This document shows positions 8,684 to 17,433 of a stretch of DNA of 60,763 bases, in pieces. The translations under genes and the position numbers were made by a program. This DNA comes from Myxococcaceae bacterium (lineage in GTDB: Bacteria > Myxococcota > Myxococcia > Myxococcales > Myxococcaceae): assembly GCA_019694595.1 (NCBI GenBank), contig JAIBBQ010000014.1, positions 1-60,763 on the forward strand, given 5' to 3'. Numbering within the stretch: the first letter of the stretch is position 1; each line of letters opens with the position of its first letter. A model generated the notes under the pieces. It searched no databases. It was not told the origin of the DNA and was given only the letters and a program-made list of their open reading frames with translations.

Positions 8684-10645
8684 ATGCTGACCCGAGACTT
8701 CGTCGCCGCGCTGTCCAAGCGGCTCGCCCAGAGCCCCGAGGAGGCGCAGGGCCTGCTCGCAGACGCCGCCACCAGGAAGGACGCCGACGAGGCCGCGGCG
8801 GTGCTGCTCGCGCGCCTGGAGGCCGGGCAGGACGTGGCGCTCGACGAGGTGCTGCCGTGGGTGCGCGACCTGAGCGTGGCCGACCTGCTGCTCGCGCTCC
8901 TCTCTCGCGCCAAGGGCAAGGTGCCCGACGCGGTGGCCGCGCTGCTCGCCGACGACGCGCTCGACGTCGACCGGCTGTGCCTGCTGGTGGCCGCGGCCGC
9001 GCTGCACCTGGACGGCGCCAAGGTGCCGGCGAAGCTCAAGGCCCAGGTCATTCGCCTCGCGAAGCGCGACCTCCCCGACTCCGCCTACGAGGTGCTGGTG
9101 GCGGCCTGCCACCTCCTGGGCGACGACGAGGTGCTGGCGGCCCGCCAGAGCCTCGAGAAGTGGATGACCGCGGCCGACCTGAAGCAGGTCACCGAGTCAC
9201 TGGCGCTCGACGCCGAGTCGCCGCTCGACCTGCTGCCCGAAGGCGAGGTGCCGCTCCCGCAGCTGACGGTGAAGCACGAAGGCAAGGAGCCGGGCCGCAA
9301 CGACCCGTGCCCCTGCGGCAGCGGCCAGAAGTACAAGAAGTGCCACGGCGCCGACGGCCAGCGCAGCGGCGGGGGCGGCACCCGCGCCGAGCGCCTCGCC
9401 GCGCTCTGCCCCCAGCTCGCGCCCAAGCACGTGCAGGCGCTCTGGCTGAGCGACCTGCGCGCGCTCGACCCGGCGACGCTCACCGTGGAAAGCCACCTCG
9501 CGGGTGCGCGGCGCCTCATCGGGCTGCGCCGCTGGGACGACGCCGAGCGCTGGTGGCAGGCCTACGTGCCCCGGGTGGCGGAGTCGTCGCGCGACGCGGC
9601 GTGGGAAGAGCTCCTGTGGCACGCGGCGAGCGACGGGGAAGACGCGCTGGTCGAGCGCTGCCGCGCGGCGCTCACCAGCCCCGACGCGGTGGGCAAGGTG
9701 GCCGAGCTGCAGCTCTCGCTGCGCAAGCTGCCCCCGGCGGTGGCCACCATGAACCTGGTGTGCGGGCAGGCGCTGGCGAAGAGCCACTTCTTCGAGGCGG
9801 TCGACCTGGCCTACGCGCTGCTGCAGCACGCGCCCGCGCTCGGGGTGCTGGTGGGCGACGGGCTCCTGCCCAAGCTCGCCAACCGCGCCGAGGCGGAAGA
9901 CCTGTGGTGGGCCATCGACGTGGCGCGCGACGGCCTGGGGCTCGGCCGGGTGCCTTTCCTCGGCAAGGGTGGCCGGCCGGTGGCGGCGCGCGACCGCTCG
10001 GGTGACCGGGCCCCGTCGTCTCCCGCGACCGCGGCGCCGGCGGCCCCGGTGGACAGCGCGCCGTACGAGGAGCTGGAAGCCGCGCGCCGCCGCATCATCG
10101 AGCTCGAAGGTCAGCTCAGCGCCGCCAGCCAGCCCGGGCGGACCCAGGCGGCCCCGGAAGGCGCGCGCCGGGAGCTGCGCTCGCGGGTCGACGAGCTCGA
10201 AGGCCGCATCCGCGAAGGCAACGAGGAGCGCGCGCGGCTGCGGCGCGAGGTGGCGGAGCTGTCGGCGAAGCTCAGCGCCCCCAGGGACGAGGCCCCGGAA
10301 GAGAGCGTCGAGGAGCTGCCCGAGCCCGAAGGCGTCGACGGCTCGCAGGCGCGGCCGCGCGGGCTCACCCTGCCCCGCTTCGTGCCGCGGGCCCAGGAAG
10401 CGCTCGAGGCGCTGCCCGCCCGGGTGGCGCGCGAGGTGCTGTTCCGGGTCTCCGACCTCTGCAGCGGCGAAGCGCCCGGCTGGCGCGAAGTGAAGCAGCT
10501 GCAGGGGGTGGCGGGGCTCTTCTCGGCCCGGGTGGGCATTCACTACCGGGTGCTCTTCCGCCCGGCGCCCGAGGCCCGGGAGCTGATCATCGAGGACGTG
10601 GTGGCCCGCGAGGCCTTCGACACCGCCATTCGCCGCTACAAGTGA
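8684..10645 (+). CDS. SEC-C motif protein with coiled coil and RelE/ParE-like C-terminus
   Basis: A 653-residue protein. Residues 1-200 are alpha-helical and leucine/alanine-rich. A SEC-C zinc motif, 'NDPCPCGSGQKYKKCHG', follows with C209, C211, C220 and H221. Residues 225-440 are again helical with tryptophan-rich segments; 460-540 form a charged coiled coil ('RRIIELEGQL', 'ELEGRIREGNEERARL'). The last 75 residues read like a RelE/ParE fold: helices, then 'REVKQLQG', 'LFSARVGIHYRVLFR' and a final 'FDTAIRRYK'. SEC-C motifs bind zinc and mediate SecB or other protein contacts; a full SecA is not present. Function unknown. The ATG at 8684 lies 30 nt after the PII gene. Confidence 0.8.
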   Translation: MLTRDFVAALSKRLAQSPEEAQGLLADAATRKDADEAAAVLLARLEAGQDVALDEVLPWVRDLSVADLLLALLSRAKGKVPDAVAALLADDALDVDRLCLLVAAAALHLDGAKVPAKLKAQVIRLAKRDLPDSAYEVLVAACHLLGDDEVLAARQSLEKWMTAADLKQVTESLALDAESPLDLLPEGEVPLPQLTVKHEGKEPGRNDPCPCGSGQKYKKCHGADGQRSGGGGTRAERLAALCPQLAPKHVQALWLSDLRALDPATLTVESHLAGARRLIGLRRWDDAERWWQAYVPRVAESSRDAAWEELLWHAASDGEDALVERCRAALTSPDAVGKVAELQLSLRKLPPAVATMNLVCGQALAKSHFFEAVDLAYALLQHAPALGVLVGDGLLPKLANRAEAEDLWWAIDVARDGLGLGRVPFLGKGGRPVAARDRSGDRAPSSPATAAPAAPVDSAPYEELEAARRRIIELEGQLSAASQPGRTQAAPEGARRELRSRVDELEGRIREGNEERARLRREVAELSAKLSAPRDEAPEESVEELPEPEGVDGSQARPRGLTLPRFVPRAQEALEALPARVAREVLFRVSDLCSGEAPGWREVKQLQGVAGLFSARVGIHYRVLFRPAPEARELIIEDVVAREAFDTAIRRYK

Positions 10646-10707
10646 ACCGCTGGCGCGCGGATCCGCGAACGCGCGGCGGCGAGCTGGCCTAGGCTTGCGC
10701 CAACCCC

Positions 10708-11019
10708 GTGGCCCCTGACGACGACGAAGAGATCAGCCTGTCGTTCCAGCTGGAGCTCCAGTCGCTCCAGGTCACGCCCGGACCTCGCACCGGCCGGCTG
10801 CAGAACGTCGCCATCCCCGAAGGGGTCCGCGGCGTGCTGCGGGCGCTGGCGCGCGGGGTGATGGCGGCGCGGGCCCAGCGCTGGGACGAGGTCGCCTGGG
10901 CCATCGGCGAGGCCGAGAAGGGCGAGACGGCGCTGGTCGAGTACCTCGACGCCACCGCCTTCGAGGCGTTCTCGGTGGCCCTGCAGTCGCTCAAGGCGCA
11001 GCTCGCCGCCCACCGCTGA
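10708..11019 (+). CDS. Hypothetical protein, 103 aa
   Basis: A small acidic, helical protein with a GTG start at 10708. The first 40 residues include a run of alternating hydrophobics ('ISLSFQLELQSLQV'), and the rest is predicted helix ('VLRALARGVMAARAQRWDEV'). There is no signal peptide, membrane segment or motif that I recognise. It sits between the SEC-C gene (62 nt upstream) and the TonB receptor gene (87 nt downstream) on the same strand. Third-position GC bias supports coding. A sequence TAGGCT at 10690-10695 could be a -10 box. Confidence 0.6.
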   Translation: MAPDDDEEISLSFQLELQSLQVTPGPRTGRLQNVAIPEGVRGVLRALARGVMAARAQRWDEVAWAIGEAEKGETALVEYLDATAFEAFSVALQSLKAQLAAHR

Positions 11020-11040
11020 GCCCCCGGGCGTCCGCGGCAG

Positions 11041-11071
11041 AAAGTTCGCGCTCCGGCCCGGGGCCAACTTT
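11041..11071 (+). promoter_or_regulatory. Inverted repeat upstream of the TonB receptor
   Basis: AAAGTT (11041-11046) and AACTTT (11066-11071) flank a GC-rich centre that contains GGCCCGGGGCC. It is 36 nt upstream of the GTG start and AT-rich at its edges, unlike the surroundings. It may be an operator, or the terminator of the preceding small gene. Confidence 0.25.
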
Positions 11072-11106
11072 GCTATCCGATCGGACCGTTTTCGGAAGGG
11101 ACTGAC

Positions 11107-13152
11107 GTGCTGCTACCCACGGTCGTGCTGCTCGCCCTGTCTGCGCTCGACGGCGGCGCCGAGCAAGACATCGCCAACCTGGACCTCGAGTCGCTGCTCG
11201 ACACGCCCATCGCGGCGGTGAGCCGCGCCGAGGAGAAGAGCAGCGACGCGCCGGGCGACATCTTCGTGGTGAGCCGGGAAGACCTGGAGCGCCACGGCTT
11301 CCGCTCGCTCGACGAGGTGCTGCGCTACGTGCCCGGGCTCTTCGCCGACGACGACCGCCTGTACGAGGGCGTGGGCATTCACGGCCTGCACCTCCTGGGC
11401 GACAACAACACCCGCATCCTGGTGCTGCTCGACGGGCACCCGCTCAACAACCAGGTGGGCACCGGGCAGAGCTACCTGGGGCGCGACCTGCCGGTCGCGA
11501 TGAGCGCGCTGGAGCGGGTGGAAGTGATCCGCGGGCCGGTGGGAGGCATCTACGGCCCCACCGCCTACTTCGGAGTGGTGAACCTGGTGACCCGGGGGGC
11601 GGCGCAGCAGGGCGGCGAGGTGCTGGCGAGCGGCGAGGTGGCGCAGAACCGGCCCAACGCCGGCGAGCTCGCGCTGCACTACGGGCGCGAGGTGGGCGGG
11701 GTGCGCTTCGCGCTGCACGGCGGCTTCTACCGCTCGCGGGGCTTCGACTCCGCGCTGCCCATCACCGACCGGCCGATCCCCGCCGACGGCATCATCCGCG
11801 ACGCCGACTGGCGCCAGGCGTGGAACGTCTACGGCACCGCGGAATGGAACGGCCTCTGGCTGCGCTCGGGCTTCAGCGACCGCCGCCGCGGGTTGCCCAC
11901 CGCGCCCTACTCCGTCATCCCCGGCGACCTGCGCACCGACGTCGTCAACACCACCTTCTTCTCCGAGGTCGGCTACCAGCGCCAGGTGACCGACTGGGCG
12001 CACCTCCAGGCCCGGCTGAGCTACGACGACTTCGGGTACCGCGACGACCTCGCCTACCCGCCGCCCCCGCCGACGCCGTTCCTCGACCTGGCGAGCGACC
12101 GCTGGGTGTCCGGCGAGGTGCGCGCGACCTTCACGCCCCGCATCGATCACAAGGACGTGCTGGGCGTGCAGGTGGAACAGCACTGGACCCGGCAGCACAG
12201 CTTCTACGAAGGCGTGCCGTCGATGACCCAGGACCCGGTCAACGGCGTGGGCGTCGACCCCATCGTGGTGAACTTCACCACCGTCAACGTGTCGGCGCTG
12301 GTGGAGCAGAAGCTCTTCGAGCGGCTCAAGCTCCAGGCCGGGCTCACGCTCTTCGCCCACTCGCTCTACGGCGCGCGGCTGACGCCCAAGCTGTCGGTGG
12401 TGTGGAACGCCGGAGAGCACGACGTGATCAAGGCCGTGTACACGGAAGGCTTCCGCCCGCCGACCGCGTTCGAGGCGTACTTCGCCGACGGGCTCGACTT
12501 CGTGCCCAACCCCGAGCTGCGCGCCGAAGGGGCCCGCGCCATCCAGGGCGTGTGGGAGCACCGCTTCCTGCCCCAGCTCGCCTTCACCCTGCGCGGCCAC
12601 GCCGACCACTTCGAAGGGCTCATCGCCCCGCGCACCGTGCCGGCGCCGGGGCTCGACCACGAGCCGATGGGGCCCGAGGACTATCGCCAGCAGTACGCCA
12701 ACACCGCGGCGGTCAACGTGGCGGGGGGCGAGGCGGGGCTCACCGCGGCCTTCGAGCCGTGGATCCGCGGGTGGGCGGGCGTGTCGGTGCAGGGCGCGGA
12801 CTTCCAGGGAGCGCCGACGAGCAACTTCGCCCCCTGGCTCTTCAACGCCGCGGTCTCCACCCGGGCGGTGCACCCGTCACTCACCGTTGCGGCGCGGGCA
12901 ACCTACGTCGACCGGCGCACGGTCGACCTGGCGGCCACCACCACCGAGCCGGCGACGGTCGAGCCCTATTTCTGGGTTGATTTCAGCGTGTTGTGGGAAG
13001 TGCCGTGGGTGAAGGGCCTCGCCGCCCAGGGCACCCTGGTGAATCTCTTCGACGTCGTGGCGTTCGATCCCCTGGTGGCCGACCACGCCCCCTTGACCCG
13101 TCTCCAGAAGACCCCTCGTGAAGCGCGGCTGACCCTGCGTTATTCGTTCTGA
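11107..13152 (+). CDS. TonB-dependent outer-membrane receptor
   Basis: Outer-membrane beta-barrel receptor of 681 residues. A short signal peptide ('LLPTVVLLALSAL') is followed by 'NLDLESLLDTPIAAVSRAEE', the N-terminus seen in a TonB receptor subfamily. Then comes the plug domain: 'FRSLDEVLRYVPG', 'RILVLLDGHPLNN', 'ALERVEVIRGPVG' and 'YGPTAYFGVVNLVTRG'. The remainder shows alternating aromatic barrel strands and ends in 'REARLTLRYSF', a terminal aromatic as expected for BAM recognition. The start is GTG at 11107 with 'GGAAGGGA' 7-14 nt upstream. The ligand cannot be read from the sequence. A YfiR-like gene follows after 4 nt. Confidence 0.93.
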   Translation: MLLPTVVLLALSALDGGAEQDIANLDLESLLDTPIAAVSRAEEKSSDAPGDIFVVSREDLERHGFRSLDEVLRYVPGLFADDDRLYEGVGIHGLHLLGDNNTRILVLLDGHPLNNQVGTGQSYLGRDLPVAMSALERVEVIRGPVGGIYGPTAYFGVVNLVTRGAAQQGGEVLASGEVAQNRPNAGELALHYGREVGGVRFALHGGFYRSRGFDSALPITDRPIPADGIIRDADWRQAWNVYGTAEWNGLWLRSGFSDRRRGLPTAPYSVIPGDLRTDVVNTTFFSEVGYQRQVTDWAHLQARLSYDDFGYRDDLAYPPPPPTPFLDLASDRWVSGEVRATFTPRIDHKDVLGVQVEQHWTRQHSFYEGVPSMTQDPVNGVGVDPIVVNFTTVNVSALVEQKLFERLKLQAGLTLFAHSLYGARLTPKLSVVWNAGEHDVIKAVYTEGFRPPTAFEAYFADGLDFVPNPELRAEGARAIQGVWEHRFLPQLAFTLRGHADHFEGLIAPRTVPAPGLDHEPMGPEDYRQQYANTAAVNVAGGEAGLTAAFEPWIRGWAGVSVQGADFQGAPTSNFAPWLFNAAVSTRAVHPSLTVAARATYVDRRTVDLAATTTEPATVEPYFWVDFSVLWEVPWVKGLAAQGTLVNLFDVVAFDPLVADHAPLTRLQKTPREARLTLRYSF

Positions 13153-13156
13153 CCTC

Positions 13157-13705
13157 ATGCACCTGCGCTGGGCCACCGTGGTTGCGCTGCTGGCGATGCC
13201 CGCCCTGGCGCAGGACGCCCCGCCTTCGGTCTCGGTGCTGCTGATGCTCAAGCTGGTGACGTACGACCAGGCGCTCGCCACGCGGGGCACGGGCGACTTC
13301 GTGGTCGCGATTCCCTACGAGAAGTCGCAGACCAAGGCGCTCGACGAGGTGCTGCTGGCCGCCAAGGGCCTGCCGCAGACCCGGATCGCCAGCCGGGCGC
13401 TACGCTTCGTGAGCGTGAGCGACCCGGGCGACGACGCCAAGCTGGCCAAGGCGCTCGACGAGGAGGCGCCGGCCGCGCTGCTGGTGCTCCCGGGCTCGAG
13501 CCGCACCGCGGCGTACACCCGCCTGGCGCGCGAGAAGAAGCTCTACACGCTGGCGGTCTCGGCGGCCGACGCCGAGCTCTTCGCGCTCTTCGGCGTCACC
13601 ACCAAGGACGGCAAGCCACTACCGGTGGTGAACCTGGCGGCGGCGCGCGAGCTGGGCGTGCAGCTGCCGAGCTCGGTGCTGAAGATCTCGAAGACCGTGC
13701 AGTAG
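13157..13705 (+). CDS. YfiR-like (DUF4154) periplasmic protein
   Basis: A 182-residue exported protein with signal peptide 'MHLRWATVVALLAMPALAQD'. The mature part begins 'VLLMLKLVTYDQAL' and ends 'PVVNLAAARELGVQLPSSVL', matching the start and C-terminal 'INLxAAxxxGLxxSSxLL' pattern of the YfiR/DUF4154 family. In Pseudomonas, YfiR restrains a diguanylate cyclase from the periplasm; no cyclase gene is present here, so that role should not be transferred. The gene starts 4 nt after the TonB receptor stop, so the two are almost certainly one transcript and may act together. The ATG is at 13157. Confidence 0.75.
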   Translation: MHLRWATVVALLAMPALAQDAPPSVSVLLMLKLVTYDQALATRGTGDFVVAIPYEKSQTKALDEVLLAAKGLPQTRIASRALRFVSVSDPGDDAKLAKALDEEAPAALLVLPGSSRTAAYTRLAREKKLYTLAVSAADAELFALFGVTTKDGKPLPVVNLAAARELGVQLPSSVLKISKTVQ

Positions 13706-13706
13706 G

Positions 13707-13731
13707 CGCCGCGACGGTTCAGCGCGCGGCG
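13707..13731. terminator. Stem-loop between convergent genes
   Basis: CGCCGCG (13707-13713) and CGCGGCG (13725-13731) form a 7-bp perfect stem with an 11-nt loop exactly between the convergent YfiR-like gene and the minus-strand gene, whose stop codon lies in the loop. It could serve both directions. No U-tract is present. Confidence 0.35.
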
Positions 13732-14507
13732 TCGAAGGTGTCGAGGTGGTAGTGCGCCACCACGAGGTCGTACTTCGCAGGCGGCTGCCCCTTGGGGATC
13801 AGCAGCCCGAAGTTCGAGGCCTCGAACACCTTGCCGCTCTTGGTCGTCACCTGGAAGCGGGAGTTCTTGCCGTCGGTGACCTTGAAGCGCTCGCCGCCGA
13901 CCGCCTGCGCCAGCGGCAGCGACGGGAGCCGCTTGATGAGCCGGTCGAGGATGAAGGCGGACTCGCACTCCGCGCCGACCAGCCCGCCCTTGTCGCTCAC
14001 CAGCACCGCGCGGGTGCGGGTGGGCTCGCTCTCGTCCTTGGCGGCGAGGCTCGCCTGGAACAGCAGGCCGTGCTCGGTCTTGACCGCCTTCTCGGGGATG
14101 CGGGCGTCGTACTCCTTCAGGTCCCGCGGGGGCTCGAAGACGATGGGCAGGGTGTCGGCGAAGGAGATGATCTTCCAGGGGTTGCCGAGGATCTCCACGC
14201 CCCCGGCCTTGGTGCCGAAGAGCGCCGCGGGGTCGACCTGGGCCTTGCCGAAGACGGCCTGCTCCTTGGGGGTCGCCTTGTGCAGGAGCGGGTTGGTGGT
14301 GCGGGCGGTGGCCTGCACGTTCCAAAGGTCGTCGACCTTCGCCGACGGCATCAGGGGCTGCGCCGGGGCGGCAGTGGGCTTCTTGGTCACCGGCGCGGCC
14401 TCGGTCATGCGCTGCAGATCCTGGATCTGCTTCACGCGGTCGGCAGTGCTCGGGGCAGGGGTGCCGCCGATGGGCGTCGCCTTGCGGCCCTGGGAAGGGT
14501 CACTCAT
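13719..14507 (-). CDS. Hypothetical protein, 262 aa
   Basis: A soluble-looking protein with no signal peptide or membrane segment. The first 80 residues are low-complexity, rich in Pro, Ala, Thr and Lys ('KKPTAAPAQPLMPSAKVDD'). The rest looks like a beta-rich globular domain ('VEILGNPWKIISFADTLPIVFEPP' region, then 'FQVTTKSGKVFEASNFGLLI'). I do not recognise the family. It is transcribed away from the ABC-F gene, with a 124-nt gap upstream that contains a weak hairpin at 14553-14570. A scaffold or regulatory function cannot be inferred from the sequence. Confidence 0.6.
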   Translation of the reverse strand: MSDPSQGRKATPIGGTPAPSTADRVKQIQDLQRMTEAAPVTKKPTAAPAQPLMPSAKVDDLWNVQATARTTNPLLHKATPKEQAVFGKAQVDPAALFGTKAGGVEILGNPWKIISFADTLPIVFEPPRDLKEYDARIPEKAVKTEHGLLFQASLAAKDESEPTRTRAVLVSDKGGLVGAECESAFILDRLIKRLPSLPLAQAVGGERFKVTDGKNSRFQVTTKSGKVFEASNFGLLIPKGQPPAKYDLVVAHYHLDTFDAAR

Positions 14508-14631
14508 TGAGACCGACTGTGCCAGGCCTCACGGCCTCTCAGCAAGCGACGCGGGCTTGGGTTGAAGCCCATTCCAGTCACCCGCGCGCTGGCCCGTTGC
14601 ACACCCGGGGCCCCTCGCGGGTCGTGCGCCG

Positions 14632-16269
14632 TCACTTCGCCTTGTCGAGGGTCCGCAGGCCGGGCGCCTCGCGGCCGGTGCGGGCCACGTACTCGGTGTA
14701 GCCGCCGCCGTAGACCACCGGGCCCTGGGGGGTGAGCTCGAGCACCCGGTTGGACAGCGCGCCCAGGAAGTGGCGGTCGTGGCTCACCATCAAGAGCGTG
14801 CCTTCGAAGTCCTTCAGCGCGTCGATGAGCATCGCCTTGGTGGCGAGGTCCAGGTGGTTGGTGGGCTCGTCGAGCACCAGGAAGTTCGGGGGGTCGTAGA
14901 GCATCAGCGCCAGCACCAGCCGCGCCTGCTCTCCGCCCGAGAGCACCCGCACCACCTTGTCCGCCTCGTCGCCGGGGAAGCCGAAGCAGCCGGCGAGCGT
15001 GCGCAGCGCGCCTTCGCCCGAGCGGGGAAAGGCCCGGACCAGGGTCTCCCAGACGGTGAGCTCCTTCTCGAGCACTTCCATCGCGTGCTGGGCGAAGAAG
15101 CCCATCTTCACGCTGTTGCCCACGGTGACGGTGCCGGAGTCGGGCTGGCTGCTGCCCGCGACCAGCTTGAGCAGGGTCGACTTGCCGGCGCCGTTGACGC
15201 CCAGCACGCACCACCGTTCCCGCCGGCGAATGAGGAAGTCGAGGTCCTGGTAGATCTTCAGGTCGCCGTAGGCCTTCGACACCCGGTCGAGCTTGGCGAC
15301 GTCTTCCCCTGCGCGCGGCGGCGGCTTGAACTCGAAGCGCACCTTCTCGATGCGGCGCGGCGGCTCGACGCGCTCGATCTTCTCGAGCTTCTTCACCCGC
15401 GACTGCACCTGGGCCGCGTGGGACGCGCGCGCCTTGAAGCGGGCGATGAACTCCAGCTCCTTCTTGAGCATCGCCTGCTGGCGCTCGAAGGTCGCCTGCT
15501 GCTGCTGCATGGCGATCGCCTTCTGCTGCTCGTAGAAGTCGTAGTTGCCCGAGTAGCTGGTGAGCACGCCGCCGTCGATCTCCAGGATGCGGTTGCACAC
15601 CCGGTTGAGCAGCTCGCGGTCGTGCGAGGTCATCACCAGCGCGCCCTCGTACCGCTTGAGGAACTCCTCGAGCCACAACAGCGACTCGAGGTCGAGGTGG
15701 TTCGACGGCTCGTCGAGCAGGAGCGCGTCGGGCTGCATGAGGAGGATGCGCGCCAGCGCCACCCGCATCTTCCAGCCGCCGGACAGCGCGCCCACGTCGT
15801 TCTCGATGACCGAGTCGCGGAAGCCCAGGCCGGCGAGGATCTCGCGCGCCCGGCCTTCGAGCGCGTAGCCGCCGAGCTCGTCGAAGCGCGCCTGCACCAC
15901 GCCGAAGCGCTCGATGAGCTTCTCCATCTGATCGGCCTTGTCGGGGTCGGCCAGGTCGCGCTCGAGCTGCTTGAGCTCGCGGCCCACCGCGCTCACGTCG
16001 CCCGCGCCGTCGAGCGTCTCCTCGAGCACCGTTCGGCCCGACATCTCGCCCACGTCCTGGCGGAACCAGCCCATGGTGACGCCGCGGTCGATGGCCACCG
16101 AGCCTTCGTCGGGCTGCTCTTCCTTCATCAGGTACCGGAAGATGGTCGACTTGCCGGACCCGTTCGGACCCACCAGGCCGACCTTCTCGCCCTTGTGCAC
16201 CGCCGCCGAGGCGTCGATGAAGAGAATCTGCTTCCCGTGTTGCGCGCTGACGCCGTCGAGCCGGATCAC
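14632..16269 (-). CDS. ABC-F family ATP-binding protein
   Basis: A 545-residue soluble protein with two ABC ATPase domains and no membrane helices, as in ABC-F translation factors. Domain 1 has Walker A 'GPNGSGKST', signature 'LSGGWKMRVALA' and Walker B 'LLLDEPSNHLD'. Domain 2 has 'GVNGAGKST', 'LSGGEQARLVLALM' and 'VLDEPTNHLD'. Between them is the charged helical linker of the P-site tRNA interaction motif type ('FYEQQKAIAMQQQQATFERQ'). ABC-F proteins bind the ribosomal E site and either help stalled translation or protect against antibiotics; which applies here is not determinable. The start is GTG at 16269. A divergent hydrolase gene begins 57 nt away. Confidence 0.93.
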   Translation of the reverse strand: MIRLDGVSAQHGKQILFIDASAAVHKGEKVGLVGPNGSGKSTIFRYLMKEEQPDEGSVAIDRGVTMGWFRQDVGEMSGRTVLEETLDGAGDVSAVGRELKQLERDLADPDKADQMEKLIERFGVVQARFDELGGYALEGRAREILAGLGFRDSVIENDVGALSGGWKMRVALARILLMQPDALLLDEPSNHLDLESLLWLEEFLKRYEGALVMTSHDRELLNRVCNRILEIDGGVLTSYSGNYDFYEQQKAIAMQQQQATFERQQAMLKKELEFIARFKARASHAAQVQSRVKKLEKIERVEPPRRIEKVRFEFKPPPRAGEDVAKLDRVSKAYGDLKIYQDLDFLIRRRERWCVLGVNGAGKSTLLKLVAGSSQPDSGTVTVGNSVKMGFFAQHAMEVLEKELTVWETLVRAFPRSGEGALRTLAGCFGFPGDEADKVVRVLSGGEQARLVLALMLYDPPNFLVLDEPTNHLDLATKAMLIDALKDFEGTLLMVSHDRHFLGALSNRVLELTPQGPVVYGGGYTEYVARTGREAPGLRTLDKAK

Positions 16270-16326
16270 GCCCGCGCGAGTAGCAGAAACGGCGCGCCGG
16301 TGGCACGGGTGTTAGACGTTCGCCCC

Positions 16327-17379
16327 ATGTCACGAGCGGGTTCGGTCTTCGGGGCGAAGGCGACGGGGGCGCGGCTCGAGCGGGTGACCGCGTCCAAGCG
16401 CTTCAAGGACGGGGTGTTCCACAACACCAGGGCCGTGGCGCCCGGGCTCAAGGGCAACCCCCTGCCGCTGCTGGGGGAATACTTCTTCGGCACCAACCAG
16501 CGCACCCCGCCCGCGCCGCTGCCGATGCTCGACCCCAAGGGCCACTGGCGCTCGCGCGCCCAGTCGGGGCTGCGGGTGACCTGGCTCGGGCATTCCACGG
16601 TGCTGCTCGAGCTCGACGGCCGCCGGGTGCTGACCGATCCCGTCTTCGGGGAACGGGCCTCGCCCATGGGCTTCGCGGGCCCGAGGCGCTTTCACCGCCC
16701 CCCGGCGAGCCTCGCCGAGCTGCCCCCGCTCGACGCGGTGCTCATCTCCCACGACCACTACGATCACCTCTGCCTGCCCACGGTGCGCGAGCTCGCCAAG
16801 CTCGAGGTGCCCATCGTCACCTCGCTGGGCGTGGGCGCCCACCTCGAGGCCTGGGGCGTCGCCGCGAGCCGCATCACCGAGCTCGACTGGTGGGAGAGCC
16901 ACGAGGTCAACGGCCTGCGCTTCACCGCGGCCCCCGCCCAGCACTTCTCCGGCCGGGGCATGCGCGACCGCAACACCACGTCGTGGGCCTCGTGGCTGGT
17001 GCAGAGCGACCGGCGCAAGGTCTTCTTCAGCGGCGACACCGGCCTCACCGAGGAGTTCAAGGACATCGCCCAGCGCCTCGGGCCCTTCGACCTGGTGATG
17101 CTGGAGATCGGCGCCTGGCACCCCGGCTGGGGCGACATTCACCTCGGCCCCGAGAACGCGCTCACCGCCTTCGAGTGGCTGGGCGGCGGCACCCTGCTGC
17201 CGGTGCACTGGGGCACCTTCAACCTCGCGCTCCACGCGTGGGACGAGCCGGCGGAGACGCTGCTCTCGCTCGCCGCCGCCAAGGGGCAGCGGGTGCTCTT
17301 CCCCCGGCTGGGCGAGGCGCTGGAAGCCGACCACCACGACGGGCCCACGCCCTGGTGGCGCGAGGTGCGCGCTCGATAA
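16327..17379 (+). CDS. Metallo-beta-lactamase-fold hydrolase (NAPE-PLD/UlaG-like)
   Basis: A 350-residue metal-dependent hydrolase. The metal motif SHDHYDHL provides H142, H144, D146 and H147. Further ligands are expected at H206 ('PAQHFSGRG'), in 'FSGDTGLTEEF' and in 'LPVHWGTFNLA'. The leading 'FKDGVFHNT' and the 'HWRSRA...VTWLGHSTVLLE' arrangement match the branch related to N-acyl-phosphatidylethanolamine phospholipase D. Cytoplasmic or peripheral membrane; no signal peptide. I chose ATG 16327 because the domain begins there, although the frame stays open far upstream across the antisense ABC-F gene. Substrate unknown; a phospholipid-like diester is only a family-based guess. Confidence 0.9.
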   Translation: MSRAGSVFGAKATGARLERVTASKRFKDGVFHNTRAVAPGLKGNPLPLLGEYFFGTNQRTPPAPLPMLDPKGHWRSRAQSGLRVTWLGHSTVLLELDGRRVLTDPVFGERASPMGFAGPRRFHRPPASLAELPPLDAVLISHDHYDHLCLPTVRELAKLEVPIVTSLGVGAHLEAWGVAASRITELDWWESHEVNGLRFTAAPAQHFSGRGMRDRNTTSWASWLVQSDRRKVFFSGDTGLTEEFKDIAQRLGPFDLVMLEIGAWHPGWGDIHLGPENALTAFEWLGGGTLLPVHWGTFNLALHAWDEPAETLLSLAAAKGQRVLFPRLGEALEADHHDGPTPWWREVRAR

Positions 17380-17433
17380 GGGCGCTGCCCCTTGGTAGAC
17401 CCATGCGCGACACCTCTCGAAGGGGGAATCGCC

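Noticed and set aside
16301-16316. TGGCACGGGTGTTAGA, like a sigma-54 promoter before the metallo-hydrolase gene
   Set aside because: The -12 element lacks the essential GC (TTAG instead of TTGC), and it ends only 10 nt before the ATG.
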